The notes: generated from the letters alone by a model not told the origin. Shown: positions 53,585 through 63,475, counted from the first letter of the stretch. The stretch: 64,000 nt of DNA from Hyphomicrobiales bacterium (GCA_022842205.1 JALHQA010000003.1:248001-312000); one strand, 5' to 3'. Numbers and translations: made by a program.

Positions 53585-54120
53585 TGACCGGCGAACTCGA
53601 GCAGCGTCTCGACCCGGACATCCTGATCGCGGATGCGCTGAGCGCCACCCAGCGCCGGCAGGTCGATCACGAAGCCCGCGCCGGCGACGACGCCGCCGAG
53701 GCGGCGGATCAGCGCGATGCCTGCCTCCGCCGTGCCGCCGGTCGCGATGAGATCGTCGATCAGCAGAACCTTCTGCCCGGGCTTGCAGGCGTCGGCATGA
53801 ATCTCGACCGAATCGACGCCGTACTCGAGCGCGTATTCCTGGCTCAGCGTGATGTGGGGCAGCTTGCCCTTCTTGCGGATCGCGATGAAACCGAGCCCCA
53901 GTACATGCGCCAGCGCGCCGCCGAGAATGAAGCCCCTCGCCTCGATGCCGGCAACGAGGTCGAACTTCTGGTCCTTGAACGCGTCGGCCAGCCCGTCCAC
54001 CGATAGTTTCAGCCCGCGCGCATCCTGAAAGAGGGTGGTGACATCGCGGAACATGATGCCAGGCTTCGGATAGTCCGGGATGCTGCGGACAAGGGCTTCG
54101 AGGTCGGCGGAAAGGGACAT
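53581..54120 (-). CDS. apt: Adenine phosphoribosyltransferase
   Basis: The 179-residue enzyme salvages adenine to AMP with PRPP. PRPP site VLLIDDLIATGGTAEAG (about 117-133), and RDVTTLF, GIEARGFI and KKGKLP segments. Typical length. In rhizobia apt often follows petABC; here two unknown genes (54142-54848) lie between them. Confidence 0.95.
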   Translation of the reverse strand: MSLSADLEALVRSIPDYPKPGIMFRDVTTLFQDARGLKLSVDGLADAFKDQKFDLVAGIEARGFILGGALAHVLGLGFIAIRKKGKLPHITLSQEYALEYGVDSVEIHADACKPGQKVLLIDDLIATGGTAEAGIALIRRLGGVVAGAGFVIDLPALGGAQRIRDQDVRVETLLEFAGH

Positions 54121-54141
54121 TGGAGGAACTTATAACAAGGG

Positions 54142-54603
54142 TCAGGAAGTCTGGAGCACGGACAGAAAGTCGATGCCAGCATAGCGGAGCGCCACAGCGA
54201 GAAGGATCAGGAGAATTGTATAGATCAAGGCTGACGCAATGCCAGCAGGAATTTGCCGATACCACTTCGTAGACGCTTCCACAGCTGCGGCATCTTCAAT
54301 CCTTGTTGTGACAGCCTCTTCGACGATATTCGGTCGCTCTGCCTCAACGGCAACGAGCGCATAGGCATCCAGAACATCTTGTGCGGCCTGACGGAAGCGC
54401 ATTCGCTGGCCGGCCGTCATCTGGCCGGAAACATAAACATCAATTGCATCCTGAGGAGGATGGCCGCCAGTCTGTTCCCGGCGAGAAATCAGCCAATCCC
54501 GCTTATCCTGCTTGTAAAGCGCATAGGCTACTAAACCGATGACATCATCGTCCCGCTCTACAAGGTGTTCATAAACACCATTGTAGCGCGCCGTATCGCT
54601 CAC
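54142..54603 (-). CDS. C-terminal-anchored protein of unknown function
   Basis: A 153-residue protein: a hydrophilic, helical N-terminal domain (1-115) containing YEHLVERDDDVIGLVAYALY and KQDKRDWLISR, then one membrane helix (119-140) and a short tail. The sequence before the anchor looks cytoplasmic, so it is probably a tail-anchored cytoplasmic domain. GTG start at 54603 overlaps the stop of the small upstream gene (GTGA), so the pair is translationally coupled. Base composition is clearly lower in GC (about 50-55% in lines I counted) than its neighbours, suggesting acquisition. Family not recognised with certainty. Confidence 0.7.
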   Translation of the reverse strand: MSDTARYNGVYEHLVERDDDVIGLVAYALYKQDKRDWLISRREQTGGHPPQDAIDVYVSGQMTAGQRMRFRQAAQDVLDAYALVAVEAERPNIVEEAVTTRIEDAAAVEASTKWYRQIPAGIASALIYTILLILLAVALRYAGIDFLSVLQTS

Positions 54604-54848
54604 TTGCAGGGACGGCCCGGCTTGCGATCACGAAGAACCTGGCTAGCGGCATCTACCGCTCGGCTTGCCACGTCACCGCGTAGGCGGACCGTGTCCCCGT
54701 GTTTCGGAACGGCACCGCCGGTAAAAACACTCCGCGCGCCAGTAGTAAACCGACCAGACGAATTACGGACAGCCGGATCGCGAGGGGGAGAAAGGTCTCT
54801 CAACGACGTGCTCCATCTCATGTGGCCAATATAATTGTACTCTAACAT
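54600..54848 (-). CDS. Small basic protein of unknown function
   Basis: An 82-residue, Arg-rich, Gly/Ser-rich protein (GARSVFTGGAVPKHGDTVRLRGDVASRAVDAASQ is spread across its middle). The start could be 54848 or the ATG at 54821; no clear ribosome site. Its stop overlaps the downstream GTG start. The surrounding DNA (54841-54890) is strongly AT-rich. It is the first gene of an apparent two-gene insert between petC and apt. Function unknown. Confidence 0.58.
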   Translation of the reverse strand: MLEYNYIGHMRWSTSLRDLSPPRDPAVRNSSGRFTTGARSVFTGGAVPKHGDTVRLRGDVASRAVDAASQVLRDRKPGRPCK

Positions 54849-54895
54849 TATGCAATAATGAATAGGCTTTTATTCTGCCACCTTCGCAAAACGAA

Positions 54896-54917
54896 AACGG
54901 GCCCCGAAGGGCCCGTT
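54896..54917 (-). terminator. Terminator of petABC operon
   Basis: A 9-bp stem AACGGGCCC/GGGCCCGTT with CGAA-type loop, followed by a T-rich tract on the minus strand, 25 bp beyond petC. Confidence 0.85.
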
Positions 54918-54941
54918 CCGAAATCGGTTTCCGTCCGCCGC

Positions 54942-55784
54942 TCAGTGGGCGACGCTGCTCCACACCTTCTTCTTGGTGAAGTAGAGCAGGCCCGCGAAGA
55001 CCGCGAGGAAGATGATGACGATGAAGCCGGTCTGCTTGCGCGTCTCGAGATGGGGCTCGGCCGCCCACATCATGAACGCCGAGACATCGCGCGCGTACTG
55101 ATCGACCGTCGCCGGCGTGCCGTCGGTGTATTCCACCTGGCCGTCGTTGATCGGCTTGGCCATCGCGATCCAGCCGCCCGGGAAATACGGATTGTAGTGC
55201 AGGCCCGGCTGGCCCTGCTGGCCTTCCGGCACCGGCTGGTCATAGCCGGTCAGCAGCGCGTGGATGTAGTCGACGCCGTGCTCCTGATACTGCGTCACGA
55301 GATCGAGCAGGCTCAGCCAGAAGCCCCGGGTGTAGGTGCGCGCCTTGGCGAGCACCGAGAAATCCGGCGGATAGGCGCCGCCGTTGGAGGCGCGCGCGGC
55401 CTGTTCGTTCGGGAACGGCGACGGCCAGCGGTCCGACGGACGGCCGGGACGCTCGAACATCTGCCCGTCTTCGCCCGGCCCGTCCTGGATCTGGTATTCG
55501 GCCGCGAGCAGCCGAATCTGGCCTTCCGAGAACCCCGGGCCGCCCTCTTCCATCAGGTTGCGGAACGAGACGAGCCGCATGCCGTGGCAGGCCGCGCAGA
55601 CCTCGCGATAGACCTTGAAGCCGCGCTGCAGCTGCGCCTGGTCGAAATGACCGAACGGACCGCTGAAGGTCCAGTCCTGCTTGTGCGGCGTGCTTGCGCC
55701 TTCGGCGGCGAAACCCGGCGACGCGGCAAGCGAGGCGAACGCAATCGCTGCTGCTTTGATGGCGACGGAAAGCGTGCGTGACAT
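54942..55784 (-). CDS. petC: Cytochrome c1 (bc1 complex)
   Basis: The 280-residue protein has a signal peptide (ending GFAAE), heme site CAACH (63-67), axial Met in IAMAKPI (M208) and a C-terminal membrane anchor (about 252-270, FIVIIFLAVFAGLLYF). It carries electrons from the Rieske protein to soluble or membrane cytochrome c in the periplasm. It is a separate gene rather than fused to cytochrome b. The ATG at 55784 is 2 codons beyond the petB stop. Confidence 0.96.
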   Translation of the reverse strand: MSRTLSVAIKAAAIAFASLAASPGFAAEGASTPHKQDWTFSGPFGHFDQAQLQRGFKVYREVCAACHGMRLVSFRNLMEEGGPGFSEGQIRLLAAEYQIQDGPGEDGQMFERPGRPSDRWPSPFPNEQAARASNGGAYPPDFSVLAKARTYTRGFWLSLLDLVTQYQEHGVDYIHALLTGYDQPVPEGQQGQPGLHYNPYFPGGWIAMAKPINDGQVEYTDGTPATVDQYARDVSAFMMWAAEPHLETRKQTGFIVIIFLAVFAGLLYFTKKKVWSSVAH

Positions 55785-55788
55785 CAGG

Positions 55789-57066
55789 TCAGGCTCCCCG
55801 GCCTGGAATGTTGGGTGCGCCCGCAGGTGCAAGAGAGCCCCCTGCCTGGCCTTTGAGCACCGCTTCGGTGATCGACGCCGGGAGCGGCAGCGGCTTCTCG
55901 ATGAAGCCGAGCAGCGGCAGGATCACGAGGAAGTGGATGAAGTAATAGGCGGTCAGGATGCGGCCGATGATGACGTACCAGCCTTCCGGCGGCATCGCGC
56001 CGATATAGCCGAGGCCAAGGCACACCGCGACCAGAACCCAGAAGAACTGGCGGTACAGCGGGCGATACTTCGCCGAGCGGGTCTTCGCGGTGTCGAGCCA
56101 CGGCAGGAAGAACAGCACGACGATCGCGCCGAACATCGCAAGCACGCCGCCGAGCTTGGACGGGATGGCGCGCAGGATCGCGTAGAACGGCAGGAAGTAC
56201 CATTCGGGAACGATGTGCGCCGGCGTCTGCAGCGGGTTGGCCGGAATATAGTTGTCGGCGTGGCCGAGATAGTTCGGGGTGTAGAACAGGAACCACGCGA
56301 AGAAGATCAGGAAGCACACCATCGCGAACGAGTCCTTGGCCGTCGCATGGGGTGTGAACGGCACCGTGTCGGACGAGGACTTCACCTCGACGCCGGTCGG
56401 GTTGTTCTGGCCGACGACATGCAGCGCCCACACATGGAGCACGACGACGCCCGCGATCATGAACGGCAGCAGGTAGTGCAGCGAGAAGAAACGGTTCAGT
56501 GTCGGATTATCGACGGCGAAACCGCCCCACAGCCAGGTCGTGATCGCCTCGCCGACGAAGGGAATGGCCGAAAACAGGTTGGTGATGACGATCGCGCCCC
56601 AAAGCGACATCTGACCCCACGGCAGCACATAGCCCATGAAGGCCGTCGCCATCATCAGCAGGAAGATGACGACGCCGAGGATCCAGAGCACCTCGCGCGG
56701 CTCCTTGTAGGAGCCGTAATAGACGCCGCGGAAGATGTGGATGTAGACGGCGATGAAGAACATCGACGCGCCGTTGGCGTGCATGTACCTGATCATCCAG
56801 CCCCAGTTCACGTCGCGCATGATGTGCTCGACGGAGTTGAAGGCGAGATCGACATGCGGCGTGTAATGCATCGCCAGCACGATGCCGGTGATGATCTGCA
56901 CGCCCAGCATCATCGAAAGGATGCCGCCGAAGGTCCACCAGTAGTTCAGGTTGCGCGGCGTCGGATACGCCACGAACGATCCGTGCATCAGGCCGATAAT
57001 CGGCAGCCGGCTCTCGAACCATTTCAGGACCGGGTTCTTCGGCTCAAACGTCGAATGTCCGCTCAT
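55789..57066 (-). CDS. petB: Cytochrome b (bc1 complex)
   Basis: The 425-residue membrane protein has eight helices, the heme-ligand histidines of helices B and D (in [14 protein letters not shown] and [12 protein letters not shown]), the Qo-site PEWYFLPFY, and the [13 protein letters not shown] segment. Start is the ATG at 57066; the longer frame upstream (to 57564) is in petA. It has the extended C-terminus. Part of petABC with 26-bp gap to petA. Confidence 0.96.
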   Translation of the reverse strand: MSGHSTFEPKNPVLKWFESRLPIIGLMHGSFVAYPTPRNLNYWWTFGGILSMMLGVQIITGIVLAMHYTPHVDLAFNSVEHIMRDVNWGWMIRYMHANGASMFFIAVYIHIFRGVYYGSYKEPREVLWILGVVIFLLMMATAFMGYVLPWGQMSLWGAIVITNLFSAIPFVGEAITTWLWGGFAVDNPTLNRFFSLHYLLPFMIAGVVVLHVWALHVVGQNNPTGVEVKSSSDTVPFTPHATAKDSFAMVCFLIFFAWFLFYTPNYLGHADNYIPANPLQTPAHIVPEWYFLPFYAILRAIPSKLGGVLAMFGAIVVLFFLPWLDTAKTRSAKYRPLYRQFFWVLVAVCLGLGYIGAMPPEGWYVIIGRILTAYYFIHFLVILPLLGFIEKPLPLPASITEAVLKGQAGGSLAPAGAPNIPGRGA

Positions 57067-57092
57067 CTCTGTCTCTGAATTGGCGGCCCGGC

Positions 57093-57668
57093 TCAGCCGA
57101 CCCGGATCGTGGTGTCGTTGGTGAATTCGTACGGCGGGATATGCAGATTCTCGGGCGCCGGACCTTTGCGGATGCGACCGGCGGTATCGTAGTGCGAGCC
57201 GTGGCACGGGCAGAACCAGCCATTGTAGTCGCCGGCGAGGCCGATCGGCACGCAGCCGAGATGGGTGCAGGTGCCGATCATGATGAGCCACGGCTCCTTG
57301 CCGGCCGCCGCGCGGTTGGCATCGGTCGCGGTGTCGTCGCCGGTGGTGATGTTCGGGTTGCGCGCGCTCTGGTCGATCAGCTCGGCGAGCGGGACGGCCT
57401 TGGCCTCCTCGATCTCCTTCGCCGTGCGATGACGGATGAACACCGGCTTGCCGCGCCACTTGATGGTGATGGCCTGGCCTTCGGCGATGGCCGACACGTC
57501 GACATCGGTCGAGGCCAGCGCCAGCGTCGAGGCGTCTGGGTTCATCTGCGAAATGAAGGGCCACACGGCCGCTGCACCGCCGACGGCGGCAAACGCGCCC
57601 GTGGCGATGTAGAGGAAGTCGCGGCGGGTTGGTTGTTCAACCAGGCTCGGCGTCGCCAATTCGGTCAC
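57093..57668 (-). CDS. petA: Rieske iron-sulfur protein (bc1 complex)
   Basis: The 191-residue protein has a twin-arginine signal-anchor ([18 protein letters not shown]), a hinge, and a Rieske domain with both cluster motifs: CTHLGC (134-139) and CPCHGSHYD (153-161). It transfers electrons from ubiquinol to cytochrome c1. It starts with GTG at 57668. First gene of the petABC operon. Confidence 0.95.
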   Translation of the reverse strand: MTELATPSLVEQPTRRDFLYIATGAFAAVGGAAAVWPFISQMNPDASTLALASTDVDVSAIAEGQAITIKWRGKPVFIRHRTAKEIEEAKAVPLAELIDQSARNPNITTGDDTATDANRAAAGKEPWLIMIGTCTHLGCVPIGLAGDYNGWFCPCHGSHYDTAGRIRKGPAPENLHIPPYEFTNDTTIRVG

Positions 57669-57924
57669 CTAAATCTCAGCTGATGGCGCGGAGACGCGCG
57701 CCCTGCGCATCCCGGTGATTGGTCGCGTTTTTGGCGTCTAGATTGGTATTTGTCCAGAGTGAGGCTTTCCGCGCGCTTTCATGTCGCACGGTTTATCCGC
57801 CCCCTGTGGGAATGGCCATAAGCAGCGAGTGGTTTCAGGGCTGTGTGGCAATCGTGTAAAGCTCGGCGTCAGCCGGAAAACAAGGATCGCGAAGACGGTG
57901 AAAAGCTGGCCCGGCCAGACTGTT

Positions 57925-58581
57925 ATGGAATCCCCTCGCCACCCCGCGCGGGATGCCGATTCGGACCTCGTTTGCCTGTCCGGCCTCCAGCCGCTGGCGC
58001 GCGGGCGTTGCCGGGCCGTCTACCGCCACCCGGAAAATCCGCGCTGCTTGATCAAGATCATTCGCCCCGAGGCGCCCCCGCGCGATCCTTGGTACAAGGC
58101 GAGACGGCGATATGGGCCGTTCCTGCCCACTTTGCGCGAGTTGAAGGAATTTCTGTCGATCCATGCCCGCCGCCCGGAAGACCAGGCGCTGGTCGAGAAT
58201 ATTGTCGGTTTCGTGCAGACCGATCTCGGCCTCGGCTTGATCGTTGAACTGCTCGCCGGGCCGGGCGGCGAACCGGCGCCAACCATCGCCGCGCTCGCCG
58301 GCCGAGGCGGCTTCGGTCCGGCGGAAAGGGCGGCTCTCGACGCGTTCTTCAGCCGCCTGATGGACAGCGGCCTCATTATCGGCGACCTGCATCTGCGCAA
58401 CGTCGTCTACGCCCATGACGCACGTACCGGCGAAAGCCGGTTCGTCCTCGTCGACGGGATCGGCGATAAACTGTTCATCCCGCTCAACACCATCAGCCGC
58501 GGGTTCAATCGCTGGACCAAAAGGCGGCGCATCCACCGCATGCGCAAGGCCATCGATATTCTGCAAGCACGGACAAAATGA
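57925..58581 (+). CDS. YrbL-family protein-kinase-like protein
   Basis: The 218-residue protein has the YrbL (PhoP-regulated in enterics) layout: a kinase-like fold with a shortened N-lobe, [10 protein letters not shown] (HxDLxxxN-like, H-D-L reversed as GDLHLRN) near 153, and LVDGIGDK (the DFG-like Asp) near 178. Catalytic competence is unproven. The ATG at 57925 is chosen over an upstream one at 57781 that has no supported protein. It overlaps hemF by 4 bp (ATGA), so it may act on heme synthesis. Confidence 0.78.
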   Translation: MESPRHPARDADSDLVCLSGLQPLARGRCRAVYRHPENPRCLIKIIRPEAPPRDPWYKARRRYGPFLPTLRELKEFLSIHARRPEDQALVENIVGFVQTDLGLGLIVELLAGPGGEPAPTIAALAGRGGFGPAERAALDAFFSRLMDSGLIIGDLHLRNVVYAHDARTGESRFVLVDGIGDKLFIPLNTISRGFNRWTKRRRIHRMRKAIDILQARTK

Positions 58582-59459
58582 TCGAACAGCACATCAGCGA
58601 CCGGGCCACGGTCTGGTTTCAAAGCCTTCAGGACCGCATCTGCGCCGCGTTCGAGGCACTGGAGGTCGAGGCCGCGGCCGCGCCCGGCAATGAAAACCTT
58701 CCCGCCGGCCGGTTCGTGAAGACGCCGTGGAAGCGCACCGACCACACCGGCAAGCCGGGCGGCGGCGGCACGATGGCCATGATCCACGGCCGCGTGTTCG
58801 AGAAGGCCGGCGTCCATATCTCTACTGTGCATGGCGAATTCTCGCCGGAATTCCGCAGCCAGATTCCCGGCGCGGAAGAAGACCCCCGCTTCTGGGCGTC
58901 CGGTATTTCGCTGATCGCCCACCCGCGCAATCCGAACGTGCCGGCGGTTCACATGAACACGCGGCATGTACGGACCACGAAGACATGGTTCGGCGGCGGC
59001 GGAGACCTCACGCCCGTGCTCGACCGCCGCCGCTCGCAGGAAGATCCGGATTCGCGCGACTTCCACGCCGCATACAAGGCCGCCTGCGACGCTCACAGGG
59101 TTGCCGACTACGGCAAATACAAGAAATGGTGTGACGACTATTTCTTCCTGAAGCACCGCAATGAGCCGCGCGGCATCGGCGGCATCTTCTACGACTGGCT
59201 CGACTCCGGAGACTTCGATGCCGACTTCGCCTTCACGCGCGATGTCGGCGACGCATTCCTGAACATCTATCCCGAGATCGTGCGCCGCAACGTCAATACG
59301 GCGTGGACCGACGCCGACCGCGAGGAGCAGCTCGTCCGCCGCGGACGTTATGTCGAGTTCAACCTGCTTTATGATCGCGGCACGATCTTCGGCCTCAAGA
59401 CCGGCGGCAACGTCGACTCCATCCTGTCGTCGATGCCTCCCGTGGCGAAGTGGCCCTGA
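58578..59459 (+). CDS. hemF: Oxygen-dependent coproporphyrinogen III oxidase
   Basis: The 293-residue enzyme makes protoporphyrinogen IX from coproporphyrinogen III with O2. Signature [23 protein letters not shown] (His-rich, about 122-145) and [15 protein letters not shown] (about 192-206) are present. It is coupled to the YrbL-like gene. The use of HemF suggests aerobic heme synthesis. Confidence 0.96.
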   Translation: MIEQHISDRATVWFQSLQDRICAAFEALEVEAAAAPGNENLPAGRFVKTPWKRTDHTGKPGGGGTMAMIHGRVFEKAGVHISTVHGEFSPEFRSQIPGAEEDPRFWASGISLIAHPRNPNVPAVHMNTRHVRTTKTWFGGGGDLTPVLDRRRSQEDPDSRDFHAAYKAACDAHRVADYGKYKKWCDDYFFLKHRNEPRGIGGIFYDWLDSGDFDADFAFTRDVGDAFLNIYPEIVRRNVNTAWTDADREEQLVRRGRYVEFNLLYDRGTIFGLKTGGNVDSILSSMPPVAKWP

Positions 59460-59539
59460 CAGAAGTTTGACAGCAAGAAGCGGGGACGCGGCGGTGCGCA
59501 GCCGCTGTTACCTGTTGCCCTCCCTAACGGAGGTACTTC

Positions 59540-60289
59540 ATGTCAGTTCTGCAGGACAAGGTCGCAATCGTCACCGGCGCATCGTCAGGCATTGGCCGCG
59601 CCACCGCGCAATTGTTGGCCGCCGAGGGCGCGGCAGTGATCCTGAATGCGCGGGGATTACCGGCGCTCGAAGATACCGCCGACGCGATCCGGAAGAGCGG
59701 TGGAACGGTCCATGTCGTTTCCGGGGATGCCGGCCTGACGGAAACGCACGAGCATTTGGTCGAGATCGCATCCCGCGAGTTCGGGCGGCTCGATATCGCT
59801 ATCAACAATGTCGGCGCGGTCGGCCCGTTCAAGCCGCTCGCCGACGTTTCTCCCGAAGAATGGCAGGCAACCGTTTCCGTCAATCTGACATCCGCTTTTT
59901 TCGGCGCGCGCAATCAGATTCCGGCGATGCTCAAGAACGGCGGCGGCTCCATTGTTTTCATATCGACATTTGTCGGCACAAGTGTCGGAATTCCCGGCAT
60001 GACCGCCTACGCCGCGTCGAAAGCCGGCCTCATGGGTCTCGTGAAGGGCATTACAGCGGATTACGGCGCGAACGGCATAAGGGCGAACGCGCTCTTGCCG
60101 GGCGGAACCGATACGCCGGCGGCCGGCGATGCGGCACAGAAGGAATGGGCGGCCGGGCTGCATGCGATGAAACGCATCGCGCGGCCCGATGAGATCGCTC
60201 AGGCGGCGATGTTTCTGGCAAGCCCGATGTCGAGCTTCGTATCAGGCGCGGCCCTGTTCGCCGACGGCGGCAATTCTGCCGTCAAATGA
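59540..60289 (+). CDS. Short-chain dehydrogenase/reductase
   Basis: The 249-residue SDR has the cofactor motif TGASSGIG (12-19), NNVGAVGP, and the catalytic YAASK (Tyr near 154). The substrate is unknown. GGAGGT precedes the ATG. Convergent with the DM13 gene. Confidence 0.9.
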   Translation: MSVLQDKVAIVTGASSGIGRATAQLLAAEGAAVILNARGLPALEDTADAIRKSGGTVHVVSGDAGLTETHEHLVEIASREFGRLDIAINNVGAVGPFKPLADVSPEEWQATVSVNLTSAFFGARNQIPAMLKNGGGSIVFISTFVGTSVGIPGMTAYAASKAGLMGLVKGITADYGANGIRANALLPGGTDTPAAGDAAQKEWAAGLHAMKRIARPDEIAQAAMFLASPMSSFVSGAALFADGGNSAVK

Positions 60290-60315
60290 TTGGGCGGGCA
60301 GGCTCGCCTGCCCAC

Positions 60316-60828
60316 TCAGGTCTCCGCCTTCTTCAGATCGGCGATGGTGATAAGTACATTGAACGCCTGGCACCACACCGTCACCGAGCTGTATTGACTG
60401 AGATCGGTGCCTGCGGGAACCTCGAAGCGCTGGCTGCCCGCGAACGACCGGAGTTGGCCGAGATCGAGGCCGAGCCCTTCCTGGGCCGCCGCGTTCTTGT
60501 CTTCGGCTTTGCTGATGCCCTCAGCGCTGCTCCGCGACAGATAGACATGATATTTCGGCCCTGGGCCGACTTCGAAGTCCGGTTCGAGAAATACCGCGCC
60601 TTTAAAAAGCGTCACTCCGCCCTTCCCCCAGTGCACCGGATCGGCCGGATCGGCGTGGATGAAGCTGCCGGCGGCCAGTTGCTGTGTGTCGGTCGCGCTG
60701 CGCTGTTCCGTCGCCGGCGGCGGCGCGAACACGAACGGGAAGATGACCAGCCCGGCGCCGAGCCCGATGGCCGTGCCGACAATAAGACCGACGATGAAAA
60801 CCCATATGCTGCGCACGAATGGACGCAT
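60316..60828 (-). CDS. DM13-domain-like membrane-anchored protein
   Basis: The 170-residue protein has an N-terminal membrane anchor (VFIVGLIVGTAIGLGAGLVIFPFVF) and an exported domain with the DM13-type pattern: HWGKGGVTLF, FEVGPGPKYHVYLS, and a Cys in VTVWCQAFNVLI. DM13 is proposed to bind heme or take part in redox reactions. The ATG at 60828 is chosen; the longer frame is antisense to cca. It follows cca by 11 bp. Confidence 0.72.
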   Translation of the reverse strand: MRPFVRSIWVFIVGLIVGTAIGLGAGLVIFPFVFAPPPATEQRSATDTQQLAAGSFIHADPADPVHWGKGGVTLFKGAVFLEPDFEVGPGPKYHVYLSRSSAEGISKAEDKNAAAQEGLGLDLGQLRSFAGSQRFEVPAGTDLSQYSSVTVWCQAFNVLITIADLKKAET

Positions 60829-60839
60829 GTCGAATCTCC

Positions 60840-62036
60840 CTAGTTCGCCCGCATCGTCTCGGCGATCAGCCTGTCCAGCGCGACGGCATCCATCGGAAAG
60901 CCCGCCGCGATCCAGTTCTCTTCTATACGTGCGAGCGCGGCGCCGAGACGCGGCCCCTTCTCGACACCCTGCGCCATGATCTGGGCCGCCGTCACCGGAA
61001 ACTTCGGAACCGCCCATTGGTCGGGCAGCGCCAGAATGTCTCCGGCATCTTCGCTTTCGCCTGCGCTGCAGAACAACACCCGGTCGCGGAAAGTCTGTGC
61101 GCCGAGCCGGTACAGCGCCGCCTTCCGTTCAGCCTCGCCGGATTTCGGCGTAAGCACCGGCCCCGTCGCCATGCGGCGCAGACGTTCCGTCTCCTCGTTC
61201 GACAGGCGCAGCCGCTCGCGCAGCCGGTCCGCGTTCTCCGGTATAAACATGGTCAGCGCGCCAACGCGCATCACCGCATCCGCGTCGGGAGCGAGCGCAA
61301 TCAGCTGCAAAAGCCGACGCGGCCGGGCCATGCCGCCGAGCACGAGGCCCAGCAGCCCCGCATCGCTCATGATCTTCGCGGTTGCGGCGGCCCGCCGTGT
61401 CACGACGAGCTTGAAGAGTTCGGCACGGACACGCTCGCGCGACAGCCGGTCGAGCCCGGCCCTTTCCGCAACAGCCGCCGAAAAGGCTTCGGCGTCGGGT
61501 GCTCCGTCCGCGTAGCCGGAGAAGAACCGGAAAAAACGCAGGATGCGCAGATAGTCTTCGCGGATGCGCGCACGGGCATCGCCGATGAAGCGCACGCGGC
61601 GCGCGGCAAGATCGGCCTCGCCGCCGACGAAGTCATGGACGTTTCCCATCCTGTCGAGAAACAGGCCGTTGATCGTGAAGTCGCGCCGCTGCGCGTCCTC
61701 CGCCCAGTCGCGCCCGAAGGCCACGACGGCATGGCGGCCGAAGGTTTCCACGTCGCGGCGCAAGGTCGTGACCTCGAAAGGCCGCTTGTCCACGATGACG
61801 GTCACAGTGCCGTGTTCGACGCCGGTCGGCACTGTCTTCAGCCCCGCGGCCGAAGCACGGCGTATCACCTCGTCGGGAGTGGCGGTGGTGGCAAAATCGA
61901 TCTCGGCTGCCTGTTTGCCGATCAAGGCATCGCGCACCGCACCGCCGGCGATCCGGGTCTCCTCCCCCGCGCCATCGAGAACCTCGAACAGGCGGGTGAC
62001 GGCCGAATCGGCCAGCAGCGCCGCCGAAATGCTCAT
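60840..62036 (-). CDS. cca: CCA tRNA nucleotidyltransferase / poly(A) polymerase-type
   Basis: The 398-residue class II nucleotidyltransferase has IAGGAVRDALIG (28-39) with EIDFATTATPDE, RRDFTINGLF (about 116-125) and EDYLRILRFFRF motifs. It adds CCA to tRNA 3' ends. It overlaps the DUF6111 gene (ATGA at 62033-62036). Confidence 0.93.
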   Translation of the reverse strand: MSISAALLADSAVTRLFEVLDGAGEETRIAGGAVRDALIGKQAAEIDFATTATPDEVIRRASAAGLKTVPTGVEHGTVTVIVDKRPFEVTTLRRDVETFGRHAVVAFGRDWAEDAQRRDFTINGLFLDRMGNVHDFVGGEADLAARRVRFIGDARARIREDYLRILRFFRFFSGYADGAPDAEAFSAAVAERAGLDRLSRERVRAELFKLVVTRRAAATAKIMSDAGLLGLVLGGMARPRRLLQLIALAPDADAVMRVGALTMFIPENADRLRERLRLSNEETERLRRMATGPVLTPKSGEAERKAALYRLGAQTFRDRVLFCSAGESEDAGDILALPDQWAVPKFPVTAAQIMAQGVEKGPRLGAALARIEENWIAAGFPMDAVALDRLIAETMRAN

Positions 62037-62311
62037 TTGCCCTCCCTCGGGGCGAAATGGCCGGGGACGAGCTGGCCGTCCTTGTAGACCGGCGGAACCC
62101 AGACCGCGTCGGGGTCGGCGCCCCCGAATTCCGTGAAATAGATGAACCCGGCCGCCGCCAGGGCGATGCCGGCCAGGGTTACGAAGAACAGATGCCGCTT
62201 CGAGGCGGCGATCTCCTCCTCCGACTTCCTGCGCTCGGAGCCAAGCCACAGAAAATAAAACACAAAAGGCAGCAGGAAGAGTACGGCGCTATAAAAGACA
62301 GTTCGGATCAT
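62033..62311 (-). CDS. DUF6111 small membrane protein
   Basis: A 92-residue protein with two membrane helices (about 4-24, 43-62) and a C-terminal Pro-rich segment (VWVPPVYKDGQLVPGHF). Rhizobial DUF6111 proteins often precede cca. Coupled to cca by 4 bp. Function unknown. Confidence 0.85.
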   Translation of the reverse strand: MIRTVFYSAVLFLLPFVFYFLWLGSERRKSEEEIAASKRHLFFVTLAGIALAAAGFIYFTEFGGADPDAVWVPPVYKDGQLVPGHFAPREGK

Positions 62312-62470
62312 TTCTTTCCCTTGGAACGTCTGTTTACGGCCTCTCTCAATTGTGTGCCGTCACGCTCTCGCCCTTTTCAAACCACCACCATACCCTGAAG
62401 GTATGTAAGCCATGCAAGCACATGGGGCGGCCCGGCTTGGTCTTTGCGTGGCACTTCCCGAGGAGAATTC

Positions 62471-63475
62471 ATGACACGCAGTGCCAAAGCCGAAACGCTG
62501 GATGAAGCCATCCTGCGCAATGCGGAAACCACCATTGCCCAGGTCACCGCCGCCCGCGAAGCGTTGGGTGAGATCATCTTCGGCCAGGAGGTCGTGGTCG
62601 AGCGCGCCCTCATCAGCATCCTGTGCGGCGCGCATGCCTTGCTTGTCGGTGTCCCGGGTCTTGCCAAGACGAAGTTGGTGGACACGCTGGGCACTGTTCT
62701 CGGTCTCGATGCCCGCCGCGTGCAGTTCACGCCGGACCTCATGCCGTCTGACATCCTCGGCTCGGAAGTCCTTGAAGAAGGAGCGAAAGGCACGCGCAGC
62801 TTCCGCTTCCTTCCGGGCCCGGTCTTCGCCCAGCTTCTGATGGCCGACGAGATCAACCGCGCCTCGCCGCGTACGCAATCGGCGCTTCTGCAGGCGATGC
62901 AGGAACATCACGTGACGGTTGCCGGCGTGCGCTACGACCTGCCGCGGCCGTTTCATGTGCTCGCGACCCAGAACCCACTTGAGCAGGAAGGCACCTATCC
63001 CCTTCCGGAAGCTCAGCTTGACCGCTTCCTGCTGCAGGTCGACGTCGATTATCCCGACCGCGCGCACGAGCGCCGCATCCTGCTGGAGACCACGGGCGCG
63101 GAAGAGACACGCCCACGCCAGACCATGAAAGCCGACGATCTTCTCGCCGCGCAGCGCCTCGTCCGCCGCCTTCCGGTTGGCGACAGCGTGGTCGACGCGA
63201 TTCTTGATCTCGTGCGTTCGGCGCGCCCGGAAACGGCCGATCCCGTCATCGCGCCGCTGATCGCCTGGGGCCCCGGTCCTCGCGCCTCGCAGGCGCTGAT
63301 GCTCGCGGTGCGTGCCCGCGCGCTGCTCGACCGCCGCTTTGCACCATCGATCGACGACGTCATCGAACTTGCCGAGCCGGTGCTGAAGCATCGCATGGCA
63401 CTCACCTTCGCCGCCCGCGCCGAAGGCCAGACCGTCTCCGGCCTGGTTCGACGCCTGGCGGAGCGGCTCGGCTGA
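62471..63475 (+). CDS. MoxR-family AAA ATPase
   Basis: The 334-residue protein has Walker A GVPGLAKTK (about 59-67), Walker B LLMADEINRA (near 122), and the MoxR family DRFLLQVDVDYPD segment. MoxR ATPases act as chaperones with DUF58/VWA partners, matching the next gene. AGGAGAATTC precedes the ATG at 62471. Confidence 0.94.
   Translation: MTRSAKAETLDEAILRNAETTIAQVTAAREALGEIIFGQEVVVERALISILCGAHALLVGVPGLAKTKLVDTLGTVLGLDARRVQFTPDLMPSDILGSEVLEEGAKGTRSFRFLPGPVFAQLLMADEINRASPRTQSALLQAMQEHHVTVAGVRYDLPRPFHVLATQNPLEQEGTYPLPEAQLDRFLLQVDVDYPDRAHERRILLETTGAEETRPRQTMKADDLLAAQRLVRRLPVGDSVVDAILDLVRSARPETADPVIAPLIAWGPGPRASQALMLAVRARALLDRRFAPSIDDVIELAEPVLKHRMALTFAARAEGQTVSGLVRRLAERLG

Noticed and set aside
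55681-57078. Long plus-strand frame opposite petB (465 codons)
   Set aside because: Shadow of cytochrome b; product is His/Arg/Asp-rich with no domain.
55789-57564. Cytochrome b as a 591-residue protein fused to upstream sequence
   Set aside because: The extra N-terminus is out of frame over petA; the ATG at 57066 gives the conserved N-terminus.
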